Below, one piece after another: positions 15,797-23,494 of a DNA stretch of 41,573 nt. The stretch comes from JBBQVS01 sp038211295 (lineage in GTDB: Bacteria > Chloroflexota > Ktedonobacteria > Ktedonobacterales > Ktedonobacteraceae): contig JBBQVS010000031.1 in assembly GCA_038211295.1 (NCBI GenBank), positions 1 through 41,573 on the forward strand, in the 5' to 3' direction. Each line of letters starts with the position of its first letter. The first letter of the stretch is position 1. The notes under the pieces are model-generated. The model was not told the origin of the DNA. It ran no database searches and worked only from the letters and a program-made list of their open reading frames with translations. A program made the translations under genes and the position numbers.

Positions 15797-16648
15797 ATGC
15801 GTGGAAAACACTCATTGGCAATGCTTATACATCGCAGCACGCTGCTGCTTGGCGTTCTTGCTCTTCTCGCGGGCATGGTAGTGCAGTTCACTCCTGCGTC
15901 TGCTGCCCCTGCGGACACAATGGCATATGTGCGTGTGGTTCATGCCTCACCTGCTGCCGGAACCGTTGACGTATTTGTCGATGGCGCGACCCTGCTTCCA
16001 AATTTTGCTTTCGGCACCGTTACAGGGTACGTGCCAGTTCCTGCTGGCGCACACAAAATTCAGGTTGCTCCCGCTGGTAAAGGCATTGGCGCATCAGTCA
16101 TCACGCAGAGCGTGACCGTTGCTGCCGGTATTCCATACACCGTTGCAGCCGTCGGCACGGCTGCCAGTGGCTTCTCACTGGTGGCTTTTGGCGACAATAA
16201 CCTCGTTTCCGGGGGTATGGCGAAGGTGCGCGTCTATCACTTGTCACCTGATGCGGGGCCAGTCAATGTTGCAGCAGGCGGCAACACCGTTATCAGTGGC
16301 TTGACCTACTCGAACGCTAGTGGCTACCTCTCGGTTCCTGGTGGCGCGTACACGTTCAATGTTACCGCGACGCAGGCCGGCGCAACCGTTCCTGTATCTG
16401 CAACCCTCACTGGCGGCATGGTCTATAGCGTCTTCGCTGTCGGCTTGCTCAAAGGTACACCCGCTCTCGCCTTCAAACTTGGCGCAGTCGCAGGTGTCCC
16501 TGGAATGCCAGGCACGGGTAGCGACCCGCGCCCAGTGATCCACGCGGGCAGCAATCCTATGTTGCCCTGGTTCTTTGGTGGGCTTGCTCTCTTCTTGTTT
16601 GCCTCTAGCTTCGCCGCGCGTCGCTTCGCGTTTGCACGCCAGAAGTAA
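15797..16648 (+). CDS. DUF4397 surface protein with LPXTG-like sorting signal
   Basis: GAGGAG ahead of the ATG at 15797 sets the start (283 aa). There is a Sec signal peptide with likely cleavage after PASA (residue about 36). Two DUF4397 beta-domains follow (residues about 41-130 and 137-230; YVRVVHASPAAGTVDVFVDG and VRVYHLSPDAGPVNV mark their starts). The C-terminus has the three parts of a cell-wall sorting signal: MPGTG (237-241), a hydrophobic segment (LPWFFGGLALFLFASS) and a basic tail (ARRFAFARQK). A sortase gene follows directly, so this is very probably its substrate. The biological role of DUF4397 proteins is not known. Confidence 0.88.
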   Translation: MRGKHSLAMLIHRSTLLLGVLALLAGMVVQFTPASAAPADTMAYVRVVHASPAAGTVDVFVDGATLLPNFAFGTVTGYVPVPAGAHKIQVAPAGKGIGASVITQSVTVAAGIPYTVAAVGTAASGFSLVAFGDNNLVSGGMAKVRVYHLSPDAGPVNVAAGGNTVISGLTYSNASGYLSVPGGAYTFNVTATQAGATVPVSATLTGGMVYSVFAVGLLKGTPALAFKLGAVAGVPGMPGTGSDPRPVIHAGSNPMLPWFFGGLALFLFASSFAARRFAFARQK

Positions 16649-16687
16649 CGAAGAGTCCGATCTTTCAGGAATGTACATATTCTTGTG

Positions 16688-16725
16688 CAAGCTCGTTGTA
16701 GTACAATGGAACTACAACGAGCTTG
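16688..16725 (+). terminator. Terminator after the DUF4397 gene
   Basis: A perfect 14-bp stem CAAGCTCGTTGTAG / CTACAACGAGCTTG with a ten-base loop is followed by TTTCA. It lies 40 bases after the stop and just before the sortase gene, so it would limit read-through and lower sortase expression relative to its substrate. Confidence 0.75.
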
Positions 16726-16759
16726 TTTCATAATGACCATGATAAAGGACGTTTCTGGT

Positions 16760-17398
16760 ATGCGTTCACAACAAAAAAATCTCATTTTCAGTGTAGCTTT
16801 TCTGCTCTTTTTCCTGGCAGGCTGTGGAACCTCTACCCAGACAACCACCGCTACCGTCGCGAAGCCAACCACTTCCCCCAGGCAGACGCCAATTGTTGTG
16901 CCAACATCGTCAACACCAATGTCAGTACAAACTGTGACACCAGCAGTTGCCGCTCCTGTGCATCTTCTAATTCCTGGTATCAATGTCAATGCGCCAATCG
17001 AGAACGTCGCGATACAGGTAAATGGCGACCTGGGAGTACCCGTGCAAAGCCCGTGGGAAGGTGTGGGCTGGTATAGCAATGGGCCGCATCCCGGCGAGCT
17101 GGGAAGCGCGGTAATCGATGGACACCTGGATCGACCCGGTGGGGGGCCTGCGGTGTTCTGGGATTTACGCAAAATGGTTGCGGGCGATATGGTGATGGTG
17201 GTGGATGCAGGCGGCAAGACTTTGAAGTTTCGGGTGACGCGCACTGCTTCCTATGCGCCACAGGACGCGCCTGTGCAAGAGATTTTTGGAGATACAGGAG
17301 GAACGTATCTCAACTTAATCACCTGTGCTGGAACGTGGATACCCAGTCAGCACCAGACGACACTGCGCTTAGTTGTCTACACAACACTGGTGCAATAA
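16760..17398 (+). CDS. Class F-like sortase, lipoprotein form
   Basis: The ATG at 16760 is used because AAGGAC lies nine bases upstream and the signal peptide then begins cleanly (212 aa). A lipobox FLAGC puts the lipidated Cys at residue 22. A Thr/Pro-rich linker (23-64) leads to the sortase beta-barrel. The catalytic residues of the family are all there: His122 in DGHLDR, Cys189 in LITCAG and Arg203 in LRLVVY. Sortases cut LPXTG-like signals and attach the protein to cell-wall peptidoglycan. The preceding gene carries an MPGTG signal and is the obvious substrate. Anchoring by a lipid instead of a transmembrane helix is a little unusual. Confidence 0.9.
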   Translation: MRSQQKNLIFSVAFLLFFLAGCGTSTQTTTATVAKPTTSPRQTPIVVPTSSTPMSVQTVTPAVAAPVHLLIPGINVNAPIENVAIQVNGDLGVPVQSPWEGVGWYSNGPHPGELGSAVIDGHLDRPGGGPAVFWDLRKMVAGDMVMVVDAGGKTLKFRVTRTASYAPQDAPVQEIFGDTGGTYLNLITCAGTWIPSQHQTTLRLVVYTTLVQ

Positions 17399-17440
17399 CA
17401 AATGCGAGAAGACAGACGACTTGTACAAGAAGCGTCTGTT

Positions 17441-17998
17441 TCACTCAAGCAAGTAGCTGCCAATGAGCTGGCGGCGCAACATAACCAGTTCGTCTTCTTC
17501 CGTCATTTCAGACTTCTGCACTGGCTCTTTTGTGGGAGTAGGCACCGACCATACAGCAAGTGGGCTGGTCGCGGCTGCGGTGAACTCGTCAATCATCACT
17601 TCTTCAAGAAAGGTCGGCCCTGCTACAACTTCTTTGCTGTGCGTTGGAACTTCTTGCTTTTGCTCGGCCTCTACTTCCTCGATAACGACGTTCGCGATAG
17701 GCAGAGAGGTTCTAGTTGTGGATGGCACAAGTTCTTCTGTTTCATTGAATACTTGCGTTGCTGTCGGTACTGGCTCCACAAGAGGAACTGAAGGTATTTC
17801 AATAGAAGTGGCCTGGGGCGCGAGGCTCTCGCCAGCAAGCGAAAAGCGTTGACCGTCAATCTCTATAAAGATGCCGCGACCCGCTCGTAGATCAGCAAGC
17901 TGACTGCGTAACTCCTGGTTCTCCTGTAACATCTGCTCCATTACAGTTTTTTGTCTAAGCAAGCCCTGTGCGATTAAATCAAAACTGCCTTCAATCAT
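17441..17998 (-). CDS. Coiled-coil protein of unknown function
   Basis: GGGGAG about nine bases before the ATG at 17998 supports the start (185 aa). Residues about 5-40 are helical and coiled-coil-like (LRQKTVMEQMLQENQELRSQ). A short hydrophobic strand pair follows (GIFIEIDGQRFSLAG), then a long Glu/Val/Thr/Pro-rich disordered stretch, and a final helix (EEDELVMLRRQLIGSYLLE). No signal peptide or membrane segment. It is not in an obvious operon: convergent with the sortase gene, divergent from the aldolase gene. I do not recognise a family. Confidence 0.65.
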   Translation of the reverse strand: MIEGSFDLIAQGLLRQKTVMEQMLQENQELRSQLADLRAGRGIFIEIDGQRFSLAGESLAPQATSIEIPSVPLVEPVPTATQVFNETEELVPSTTRTSLPIANVVIEEVEAEQKQEVPTHSKEVVAGPTFLEEVMIDEFTAAATSPLAVWSVPTPTKEPVQKSEMTEEDELVMLRRQLIGSYLLE

Positions 17999-18451
17999 GA
18001 CCGATCTCCCCGTTGTCGTGTTTCTTGCATCACTGTATAGGCACGAGTATTAGTAGCATTCTATCCATAGATGGTTACATATTTTTATAGCTTCTCATGT
18101 ACACTTTCTTATAGAGAAGAGCACAATTTCCTACTATCTTTTGTATAGAAACGTGTCGTGTTGGCTCTGGTAACAAAGGTAGTGCTTTCCGTTCTCGTAA
18201 GAGAAAACAGTTGTATTCATCGTCTTCCTTCCCAGTAGCCAAAAAGGTATCCGGAAAGAGAGCATGCTGCTACAATAAACGCTGCATTTCAAGAAAGTTG
18301 TGTACCAGAAATGTGTTCTCATGAGTGTTGTACAATAGAGATGCGAGGGTGCGGTTTCTTCTTGTGTGCTCGCGTGCCGAGCAGTGAGAAGAGAGTACAG
18401 CATTCTGATGTTGTGCCAGACGAGTGCCAGGTAATGGGAGAAAGAGAGTTT
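17999..18451. other. 453-base divergent intergenic region, no gene seen
   Basis: This separates the coiled-coil gene (minus) from the aldolase gene (plus). Small reading frames on both strands lack ribosome binding sites and similarity. A weak extended -10 candidate for the aldolase gene is TGCTACAAT at 18268-18276. Confidence 0.4.
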
Positions 18452-19498
18452 ATGCAGCAACACACAAAAACGCGGATAACACGTGGAAAGTTTAATGGTA
18501 TAAACGCTGTCGCGAACGAAAAAGGCGTGATTGCGGCCGCAGCTATGGATCAGCGCGGCTCACTTCAGAAAGCTATCACAAAAGCGAGAGGAAGTGACGC
18601 GACCCCTGATGATCTTAGCCAGTTCAAAATTCAGGTAACAGAAGTACTAACACGCTATGCTACTGCTGTCTTGCTTGACCCGGAGTATGGTCTGGAAGCC
18701 GCGAAGCACCGCGCGAAGGGAACGGGTATTTTTCTTGCGTATGAGAAAACAGGCTATGATGTAAACGCGAAAGGCCGCTTGCCTGACTTACTCGATGAGT
18801 GGTCAGTGAGAAGGCTTGTCGAGGCTGGGGCGGACGTAATTAAGGTCTTGTTGTACTATGATCCAGACGATACGAAGCAGACCAACACCTTCAAAGAAGT
18901 TTTTATCGAGCGCATCGGGGCGGAATGCCGCGCGTTCGACGTGCCTTTCTTTCTGGAATTGTTGGCATACAGTGATACGGTAGGCGACGAGAAGAGTATA
19001 GCGTTCGCGCGTGTCAAGCCACAAAAAGTTAAGAAGTACATGCAAGAGTTTTCCAAACCGCAGTACGGAGTGGACATGTTGAAGGTCGAAGTGCCAGTCA
19101 ACATGAACTATGTCGAGGGATCGAAGGCCAATACCGATGGTAAGGTTGCGTATAGCCAGGAAGAGGCAAAACAAGCCTTCAAAGACACAGCATCCGCCGC
19201 CAGTATTCCTTTTATCTATCTCAGCGCGGGTGTCACCAACGAAGTGTTCCTTGAGACGCTAGAGTTAGCCGCGCAAGCTGACACGCCATTCGCGGGCGTG
19301 CTGTGCGGGCGTGCCACCTGGCAGGATGGCATCAAAGTATACGCGCAGGGGGGAGCGCAGGCTCTGCGGGGCTGGTTGGAAGATCAGGGTGCGCGGAACA
19401 TTCAAAGCTTGAACGAGGTGCTGGCGAAGGGTGCGAAACCCTGGTGGGACTTCTACGGTGGGAAAGATGCTATTGAGGTTGTCGAGTCAAGAGCATAG
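18452..19498 (+). CDS. lacD: Tagatose 1,6-diphosphate aldolase (LacD type)
   Basis: Class I aldolase that by family splits tagatose 1,6-bisphosphate into dihydroxyacetone phosphate and glyceraldehyde 3-phosphate. The ATG at 18452 follows GGGAGAAAGAGAG and gives 348 aa; an upstream extension has no family resemblance. Recognisable motifs are AAMDQRGSL near the N-terminus, GADVIKVLLYY, FFLELLAY and VDMLKVEVPVN. Lys211 in the last should form the Schiff base. The family also accepts related ketohexose bisphosphates. No other tagatose or galactose pathway genes are adjacent, so the physiological substrate could be a sulfosugar or another ketose phosphate. It converges with an MFS transporter gene that could import a sugar, but there is no operon link. 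Confidence 0.87.
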   Translation: MQQHTKTRITRGKFNGINAVANEKGVIAAAAMDQRGSLQKAITKARGSDATPDDLSQFKIQVTEVLTRYATAVLLDPEYGLEAAKHRAKGTGIFLAYEKTGYDVNAKGRLPDLLDEWSVRRLVEAGADVIKVLLYYDPDDTKQTNTFKEVFIERIGAECRAFDVPFFLELLAYSDTVGDEKSIAFARVKPQKVKKYMQEFSKPQYGVDMLKVEVPVNMNYVEGSKANTDGKVAYSQEEAKQAFKDTASAASIPFIYLSAGVTNEVFLETLELAAQADTPFAGVLCGRATWQDGIKVYAQGGAQALRGWLEDQGARNIQSLNEVLAKGAKPWWDFYGGKDAIEVVESRA

Positions 19499-19508
19499 TA
19501 CTCACTGT

Positions 19509-19556
19509 TTCTTGAGACAGAGGGATAGAATCCGTTTTATTCTTCTGTCTCAAGAA
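19509..19556. terminator. Hairpin between convergent aldolase and transporter genes
   Basis: TTCTTGAGACAGA (19509-19521) and TCTGTCTCAAGAA (19544-19556) are perfect complements, with a 22-base loop that includes TTTTATTC. Its position between two stops suggests a shared terminator. Confidence 0.55.
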
Positions 19557-19563
19557 GCCAACG

Positions 19564-20931
19564 CTACCGTGCGCCTTTCACCTGCTTGATAACAAGTGTA
19601 CCGAGTGCGATATACACAACGGTCAACCCGAACAGCGATGTATATCCTAAATGATTGGGGAGTGTTTGCAACAACTGTAAGATGATGCCGCCCACGGTGA
19701 TGCCCACGACCTGAGGCAGAATACCGACTGCCGACCATATCCCCATGAACTTGCCCGCCTCATCGGTTGGCGGCAACACATCCGTCGTCAATGCCCAGTC
19801 AACGCTTGTGTACGCTCCATAGCCGATGCCGAAGAACGCGCCCGCCACGAGGGCCGCGTACTGGTTTTGAAAAAGAATGAAGATGACACAAACAATCGCC
19901 ATCATCACGCCCGACAGGTACACCAGACTTTTGCGTCCCCAGCGATCAGACGCCCAGCCCGCGAAAATCGACGTTGGCAGTGCCAGCAGTAGGAGTACGG
20001 GTTGGAAGAGGACGCCATTGAACTGCGCCCCCGAAAACGGAGTGTTGAGCAAAATCGTCTTGACGCCCTTCCCACCCAGCACATCATCGAAGTAGTACAG
20101 CAGGAAATAGTACACACTCCAAATGCCCATCATCACCAGAAAACGTGCCAGTAATACCCATGAGATATCGGGATAGTCCGAGGGCTTAAAGAGAAAGCGT
20201 TTGAAGAACGCGCTCATGTTTAGCCTGACGTATTGTTCCGGTGGCAGTGGTAACTCTTTTACCGTGAAGACTGTGTAGGCCACGAACACTATTTGCACCA
20301 CCGCGATCAGCAAAAATATCTGCACAATAGCATTCTTGTACAGGGGAAGTGGCAGGTTGCCGCCAAGAATGATGCCCGCGACAACCGAGCCGAGAATTGT
20401 ACCAAGCAGGGTAAAGAGGCCATTGAAGCCAGAGGAGAGGCCGCGCTGATTGTGCGGCACCTTGTCAGCGATGATTGCGCTCCAGGGCGAGTTCGCCAGA
20501 TTGTTGCTGAACTGAAGCAGCACAAACAGAAGCGCGAAGGTAAAGAGGAGTGCGCCCGCCGAGAGCCATGAGGGGGCGAACGCGAACAGGAGCAACACAA
20601 CGACGTTCATGATGGTGCCGGCAATCATGAAGGGGCGGCGTCGCCCCATGCGGAATGTCGCGTAATCGGAGACCGCGCCTACAAGCGGGTTGACCACAAA
20701 GGCGACCAGTGTTCCCGCATTGACCACAATCGCGAGGTTAATGTCCTTATGCGCTGGGTCGAGCAGAGTTGCCACCATGCTGGGAATAACGACTGAGAGG
20801 AGTGCTTGCCAGTGAAAATTGTTCGCAATCCAGAACACATTCAAGTTGACTTGATCGAAGATGGACAGCCGCCGCCGCTCTGCGGGTATCTGTGTACTCA
20901 CACTGATGTCTGGTCTATCGGTCATTTCCAT
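19564..20931 (-). CDS. Major facilitator superfamily transporter
   Basis: The ATG at 20931 is chosen because GGAGGG precedes it by ten bases (455 aa). A longer TTG-started form to 20964 is less likely. Twelve hydrophobic segments fit the MFS fold. The loop 2-3 signature is present as GAVSDYATFRMGRRRPF, and the matching second-half motif as GWASDRWGRKSL. The first-half motif resembles the sugar/cation GPH and sucrose-type carriers, in which the loop carries RxGRRRP. Substrate is not determinable, though a sugar or glycoside is reasonable. It has its own promoter and is convergent with the aldolase gene. Confidence 0.88.
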   Translation of the reverse strand: MEMTDRPDISVSTQIPAERRRLSIFDQVNLNVFWIANNFHWQALLSVVIPSMVATLLDPAHKDINLAIVVNAGTLVAFVVNPLVGAVSDYATFRMGRRRPFMIAGTIMNVVVLLLFAFAPSWLSAGALLFTFALLFVLLQFSNNLANSPWSAIIADKVPHNQRGLSSGFNGLFTLLGTILGSVVAGIILGGNLPLPLYKNAIVQIFLLIAVVQIVFVAYTVFTVKELPLPPEQYVRLNMSAFFKRFLFKPSDYPDISWVLLARFLVMMGIWSVYYFLLYYFDDVLGGKGVKTILLNTPFSGAQFNGVLFQPVLLLLALPTSIFAGWASDRWGRKSLVYLSGVMMAIVCVIFILFQNQYAALVAGAFFGIGYGAYTSVDWALTTDVLPPTDEAGKFMGIWSAVGILPQVVGITVGGIILQLLQTLPNHLGYTSLFGLTVVYIALGTLVIKQVKGAR

Positions 20932-21000
20932 ACGCTGTTGACCCTCCAAAGAATAGCGCGACAATAGTTGTGTTTGCCACCAGAGGTTATTCGTGTCAAC

Positions 21001-21030
21001 ATTATACTAAGAAGAAATGCTTTATAGCAA
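21001..21030 (-). promoter_or_regulatory. Promoter of the MFS transporter gene
   Basis: On the minus strand TTGCTA (21030-21025) and TATAAT (21006-21001) are 18 bases apart, leaving a leader of about 65 bases. Confidence 0.55.
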
Positions 21031-21070
21031 GAAAATACTTTTGAACATAATACAAGAGCGTGGTGGGGAA

Positions 21071-21102
21071 GTGAGAGGGCAAGCCCTGCCATGCCCTCTC
21101 AC
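21071..21102 (-). terminator. Terminator after trxB
   Basis: An 11-bp stem GTGAGAGGGCA / TGCCCTCTCAC with a ten-base loop is flanked by further pairing (GCGTGGTG with CACCACGC). It lies 36 bases after the trxB stop. Confidence 0.6.
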
Positions 21103-21137
21103 GCCTTCACCACGCTCTCTATATTGTAGCGAAATGA

Positions 21138-22091
21138 CTAGTTCCAGTTTTCCACGCCAACGATCTCGCCCTGCGTGTCTTCGAGCCAGCGTTCCATGTC
21201 GATTGCTGCCCGACAGCCGTCGCCTGCTGCCGTAATCGCCTGACGGTAACGGTGATCGGTGACGTCACCCGCCGCGAAAACGCCCGCAATATTGGTCATG
21301 GTATACTCTTTAGGAATGATGTAGCCTGCCGCGTCCATATCCAGTATGCCCTTGAACAGAGCTGTATTCGGCTGGTGTCCAATCGCGACGAAGACGCCCT
21401 GCACGGGAAGTTTGTGCGTTTCGCCCGTCTGCACGTTCCGCAACTGCACCGCCGTTACGGCATCTTCACCCAGTATCTCGGAAATCTCCGTATTCATCAA
21501 AATGCTGATTTTCGGGTTAGCTTGCACGCGGTCTTGCATAATTTTGCTGGCGCGGAAACTCTCGCGGCGATGAATCAGCGTTACATGGTTGACGTAACGT
21601 GTGAGGAAGGTCGCCTCTTCCATCGCGGTATCGCCACCACCCACAACAATTACGTCTTTCTTCTTAAAGAAGAAGCCATCGCAGGTCGCACAGGCCGTGA
21701 CGCCGCGTCCTTGCAGATGCTTCTCACTTGGCAGACCCAACCACTTCGCCGAGGCACCTGTCGCGATGATGATTGACTCGGCCTTGTACTCTCCAGAGTC
21801 GGTTGTCACCGTGAATGGACGCTTGCTAAAATCAACCTCGGTCACATCCTCCGCCATCATTTCCGTCCCGAAGCGGCGTGCCTGTTGCTCGAACTTCTCC
21901 ATCATTTCAGGCCCCATGATACCCGCCTCATAGCCGGGGTAGTTCTCCACCTCGCTCGTCGTCATCAACTGCCCCCCAACCTGATAGCCCTGAAACATCA
22001 GTACCGACAGGTTCGCGCGTGCCGCATAGATTGCAGAGGTATAGCCCGATGGCCCCGATCCAATAATAATAACGCCATAAACTTTTGCCAT
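21138..22091 (-). CDS. trxB: Thioredoxin reductase
   Basis: A 317-aa low-molecular-weight thioredoxin reductase: FAD-dependent, it passes electrons from NADPH to thioredoxin. The FAD site GSGPSG is at residues 11-16, the redox pair CATC at 134-137, the NADPH site GGGDTAMEE follows, and the C-terminal FAD motif (GVFAAGDVTD) is intact. GAGGA stands eight bases before the ATG. The NADPH site is followed by HRRESFRASK, whose basic residues suit the 2'-phosphate of NADPH. No thioredoxin gene is adjacent. It appears monocistronic, ended by the hairpin at 21071-21102. Confidence 0.95.
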   Translation of the reverse strand: MAKVYGVIIIGSGPSGYTSAIYAARANLSVLMFQGYQVGGQLMTTSEVENYPGYEAGIMGPEMMEKFEQQARRFGTEMMAEDVTEVDFSKRPFTVTTDSGEYKAESIIIATGASAKWLGLPSEKHLQGRGVTACATCDGFFFKKKDVIVVGGGDTAMEEATFLTRYVNHVTLIHRRESFRASKIMQDRVQANPKISILMNTEISEILGEDAVTAVQLRNVQTGETHKLPVQGVFVAIGHQPNTALFKGILDMDAAGYIIPKEYTMTNIAGVFAAGDVTDHRYRQAITAAGDGCRAAIDMERWLEDTQGEIVGVENWN

Positions 22092-22219
22092 GATGTATCC
22101 TCGCTTGCTTATAATTGCTTTTGCCTATACTAACACTGCCACTCGGTATTTTATGCCACGCGCTCAACCTCTCTTTAAAACTTCCTCATCCATGATAACA
22201 ATGGGCTATTCCCGCTTGT

Positions 22220-23311
22220 TTATGCCTGTGAAACGTGTCGCACTATCTGTAGCGTATCCTTCACAAGCTGCTCAAGTGGGGCTAGCGCGACGTATTCCTC
22301 TGTCGAGTGTTCCTTCATCACTCCCGTTGAGAGCGTAAAGGCTTTGATGGCGGGACGGAAGCCGCTTGTGTCGCTGCCAATAAACGTGGGTTGCAGGCGT
22401 AGTTGCTCGCCCCGTTCCTCCAGCACCGCTTGATATGTTCGCACTAACGGCTCGTTCTCATCGAGAACGTACCCGTCTGTGTGCGTTTTGAAGGTGACGG
22501 TTGCTTGACCACCGAGACGTTGCGCCGCCTCTGTAAAGCCGCGCTCAAGTTCTTGCTCGTACTGCTGAATGCGCTCCGCTGACTCAAAGCTGCGTAGCTC
22601 TCCCTCAAGCACAAGTTGCGCGGGGATGGCGTTGCGTGCGCCACCGCCAGTAATGCGCCCGATGCTAATGCGCGTCTGATCGTTGGCGAGCGAGCCGAAG
22701 GGATACTGCGCCTGCCGAAAGATTTCGAGCGCGTTCACTGTCTGTGTGAGGTCTTTGCCGGGATGTCCGGTGCGCCCTGTGAGCGTGACATCGAACGCTT
22801 TATAGGCCGCGCCACGCGAGACGACGATGCCCGCGTCGAAGGCATTATCAAACACAATCCCGTGCCGCGCGGGCCAACGCCCCGTATCGAAGCCACTCGC
22901 GCCACACATACCCGCCTCTTCCTGCACCGTAAAGACGAGTAAGAGCGGGGGATGTGGCAATGCTTGCTCGACAAGTCGCCGCAACACTTCGAGAATAACC
23001 ACAATGCCTGCCGCATCGTCGGCTCCGAGGTTGGTTGTGCCATCGCTATACAAAATCCCGTCGCGCAGTATCGGCTGATGACCCAATCCGGGCGGCACAC
23101 GATCCATATGCGCGTTGAGCAGAAGCGTCTCCCCGTGTTGACCATTGTCCACGAATGTTGCGATAAGGTTGCCTGCTTCGTCTATGTGTGCATGAAGACC
23201 GAGGGCCGCGAGCTGCTGTTCCAGGTAGTGACGCACCTGTTCCTCGTGGCCCGATGTGCTGGGAATGCCGATGAGTTCGATAAGTGTCTGCGAGAGACGA
23301 GCAAAAGACAT
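22220..23311 (-). CDS. M20 family metallopeptidase (peptidase T-like)
   Basis: The ATG at 23311 has GGAAAGGG eight bases upstream and yields 363 aa starting MSFARLSQTL; an extension to 23416 is unlikely. The two-zinc site of the M20 family is visible: NAHMDRVPPG (His, Asp), LGADDAAGI (bridging Asp), VQEEAGM (catalytic Glu and ligand Glu) and KEHSTEEY near the C-terminus (His). The dimerisation insert (GRTGHPGKDLTQTVNA) lies between. Pattern order and length are closest to tripeptidase T and related aminopeptidases. No signal peptide, so it should act on peptides in the cytoplasm. Confidence 0.9.
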   Translation of the reverse strand: MSFARLSQTLIELIGIPSTSGHEEQVRHYLEQQLAALGLHAHIDEAGNLIATFVDNGQHGETLLLNAHMDRVPPGLGHQPILRDGILYSDGTTNLGADDAAGIVVILEVLRRLVEQALPHPPLLLVFTVQEEAGMCGASGFDTGRWPARHGIVFDNAFDAGIVVSRGAAYKAFDVTLTGRTGHPGKDLTQTVNALEIFRQAQYPFGSLANDQTRISIGRITGGGARNAIPAQLVLEGELRSFESAERIQQYEQELERGFTEAAQRLGGQATVTFKTHTDGYVLDENEPLVRTYQAVLEERGEQLRLQPTFIGSDTSGFRPAIKAFTLSTGVMKEHSTEEYVALAPLEQLVKDTLQIVRHVSQA

Positions 23312-23362
23312 GGTAGACCCTTTCCAAAAAGAAAAACGTGCTTTCCAGTATGTTTCTACTCT

Positions 23363-23368
23363 ATTATA
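23363..23368 (-). promoter_or_regulatory. -10 element of the M20 peptidase gene
   Basis: The minus strand reads TATAAT at 23368-23363, 52 bases before the ATG. The -35 is not convincing. Confidence 0.35.
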
Positions 23369-23399
23369 CGCCTGCCGTAGATGGGCGTAGCTTTGCTCA

Positions 23400-23428
23400 T
23401 TGTCTCTTGAGGACATTTCAGTTATAAT
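23400..23428 (+). promoter_or_regulatory. Promoter of the S8 protease gene
   Basis: TTGTCT (23400-23405) and TATAAT (23423-23428) with a 17-base spacer lie 66 bases before the protease ATG. They are divergent from the M20 gene promoter. Confidence 0.6.
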
Positions 23429-23494
23429 GCGTCAAACATACTTATACGTGCCAATATATTTATATTGTATTTCTATAGAGGGGAATTTCCGTCT

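Noticed and set aside
16423..17244. A 273-codon minus-strand frame opposite the DUF4397 and sortase genes
   Set aside because: Crosses two well-supported genes and a terminator; no ribosome binding site or domain.
22952..23380. A 142-codon plus-strand frame opposite the M20 peptidase gene
   Set aside because: Antisense shadow without recognisable features.
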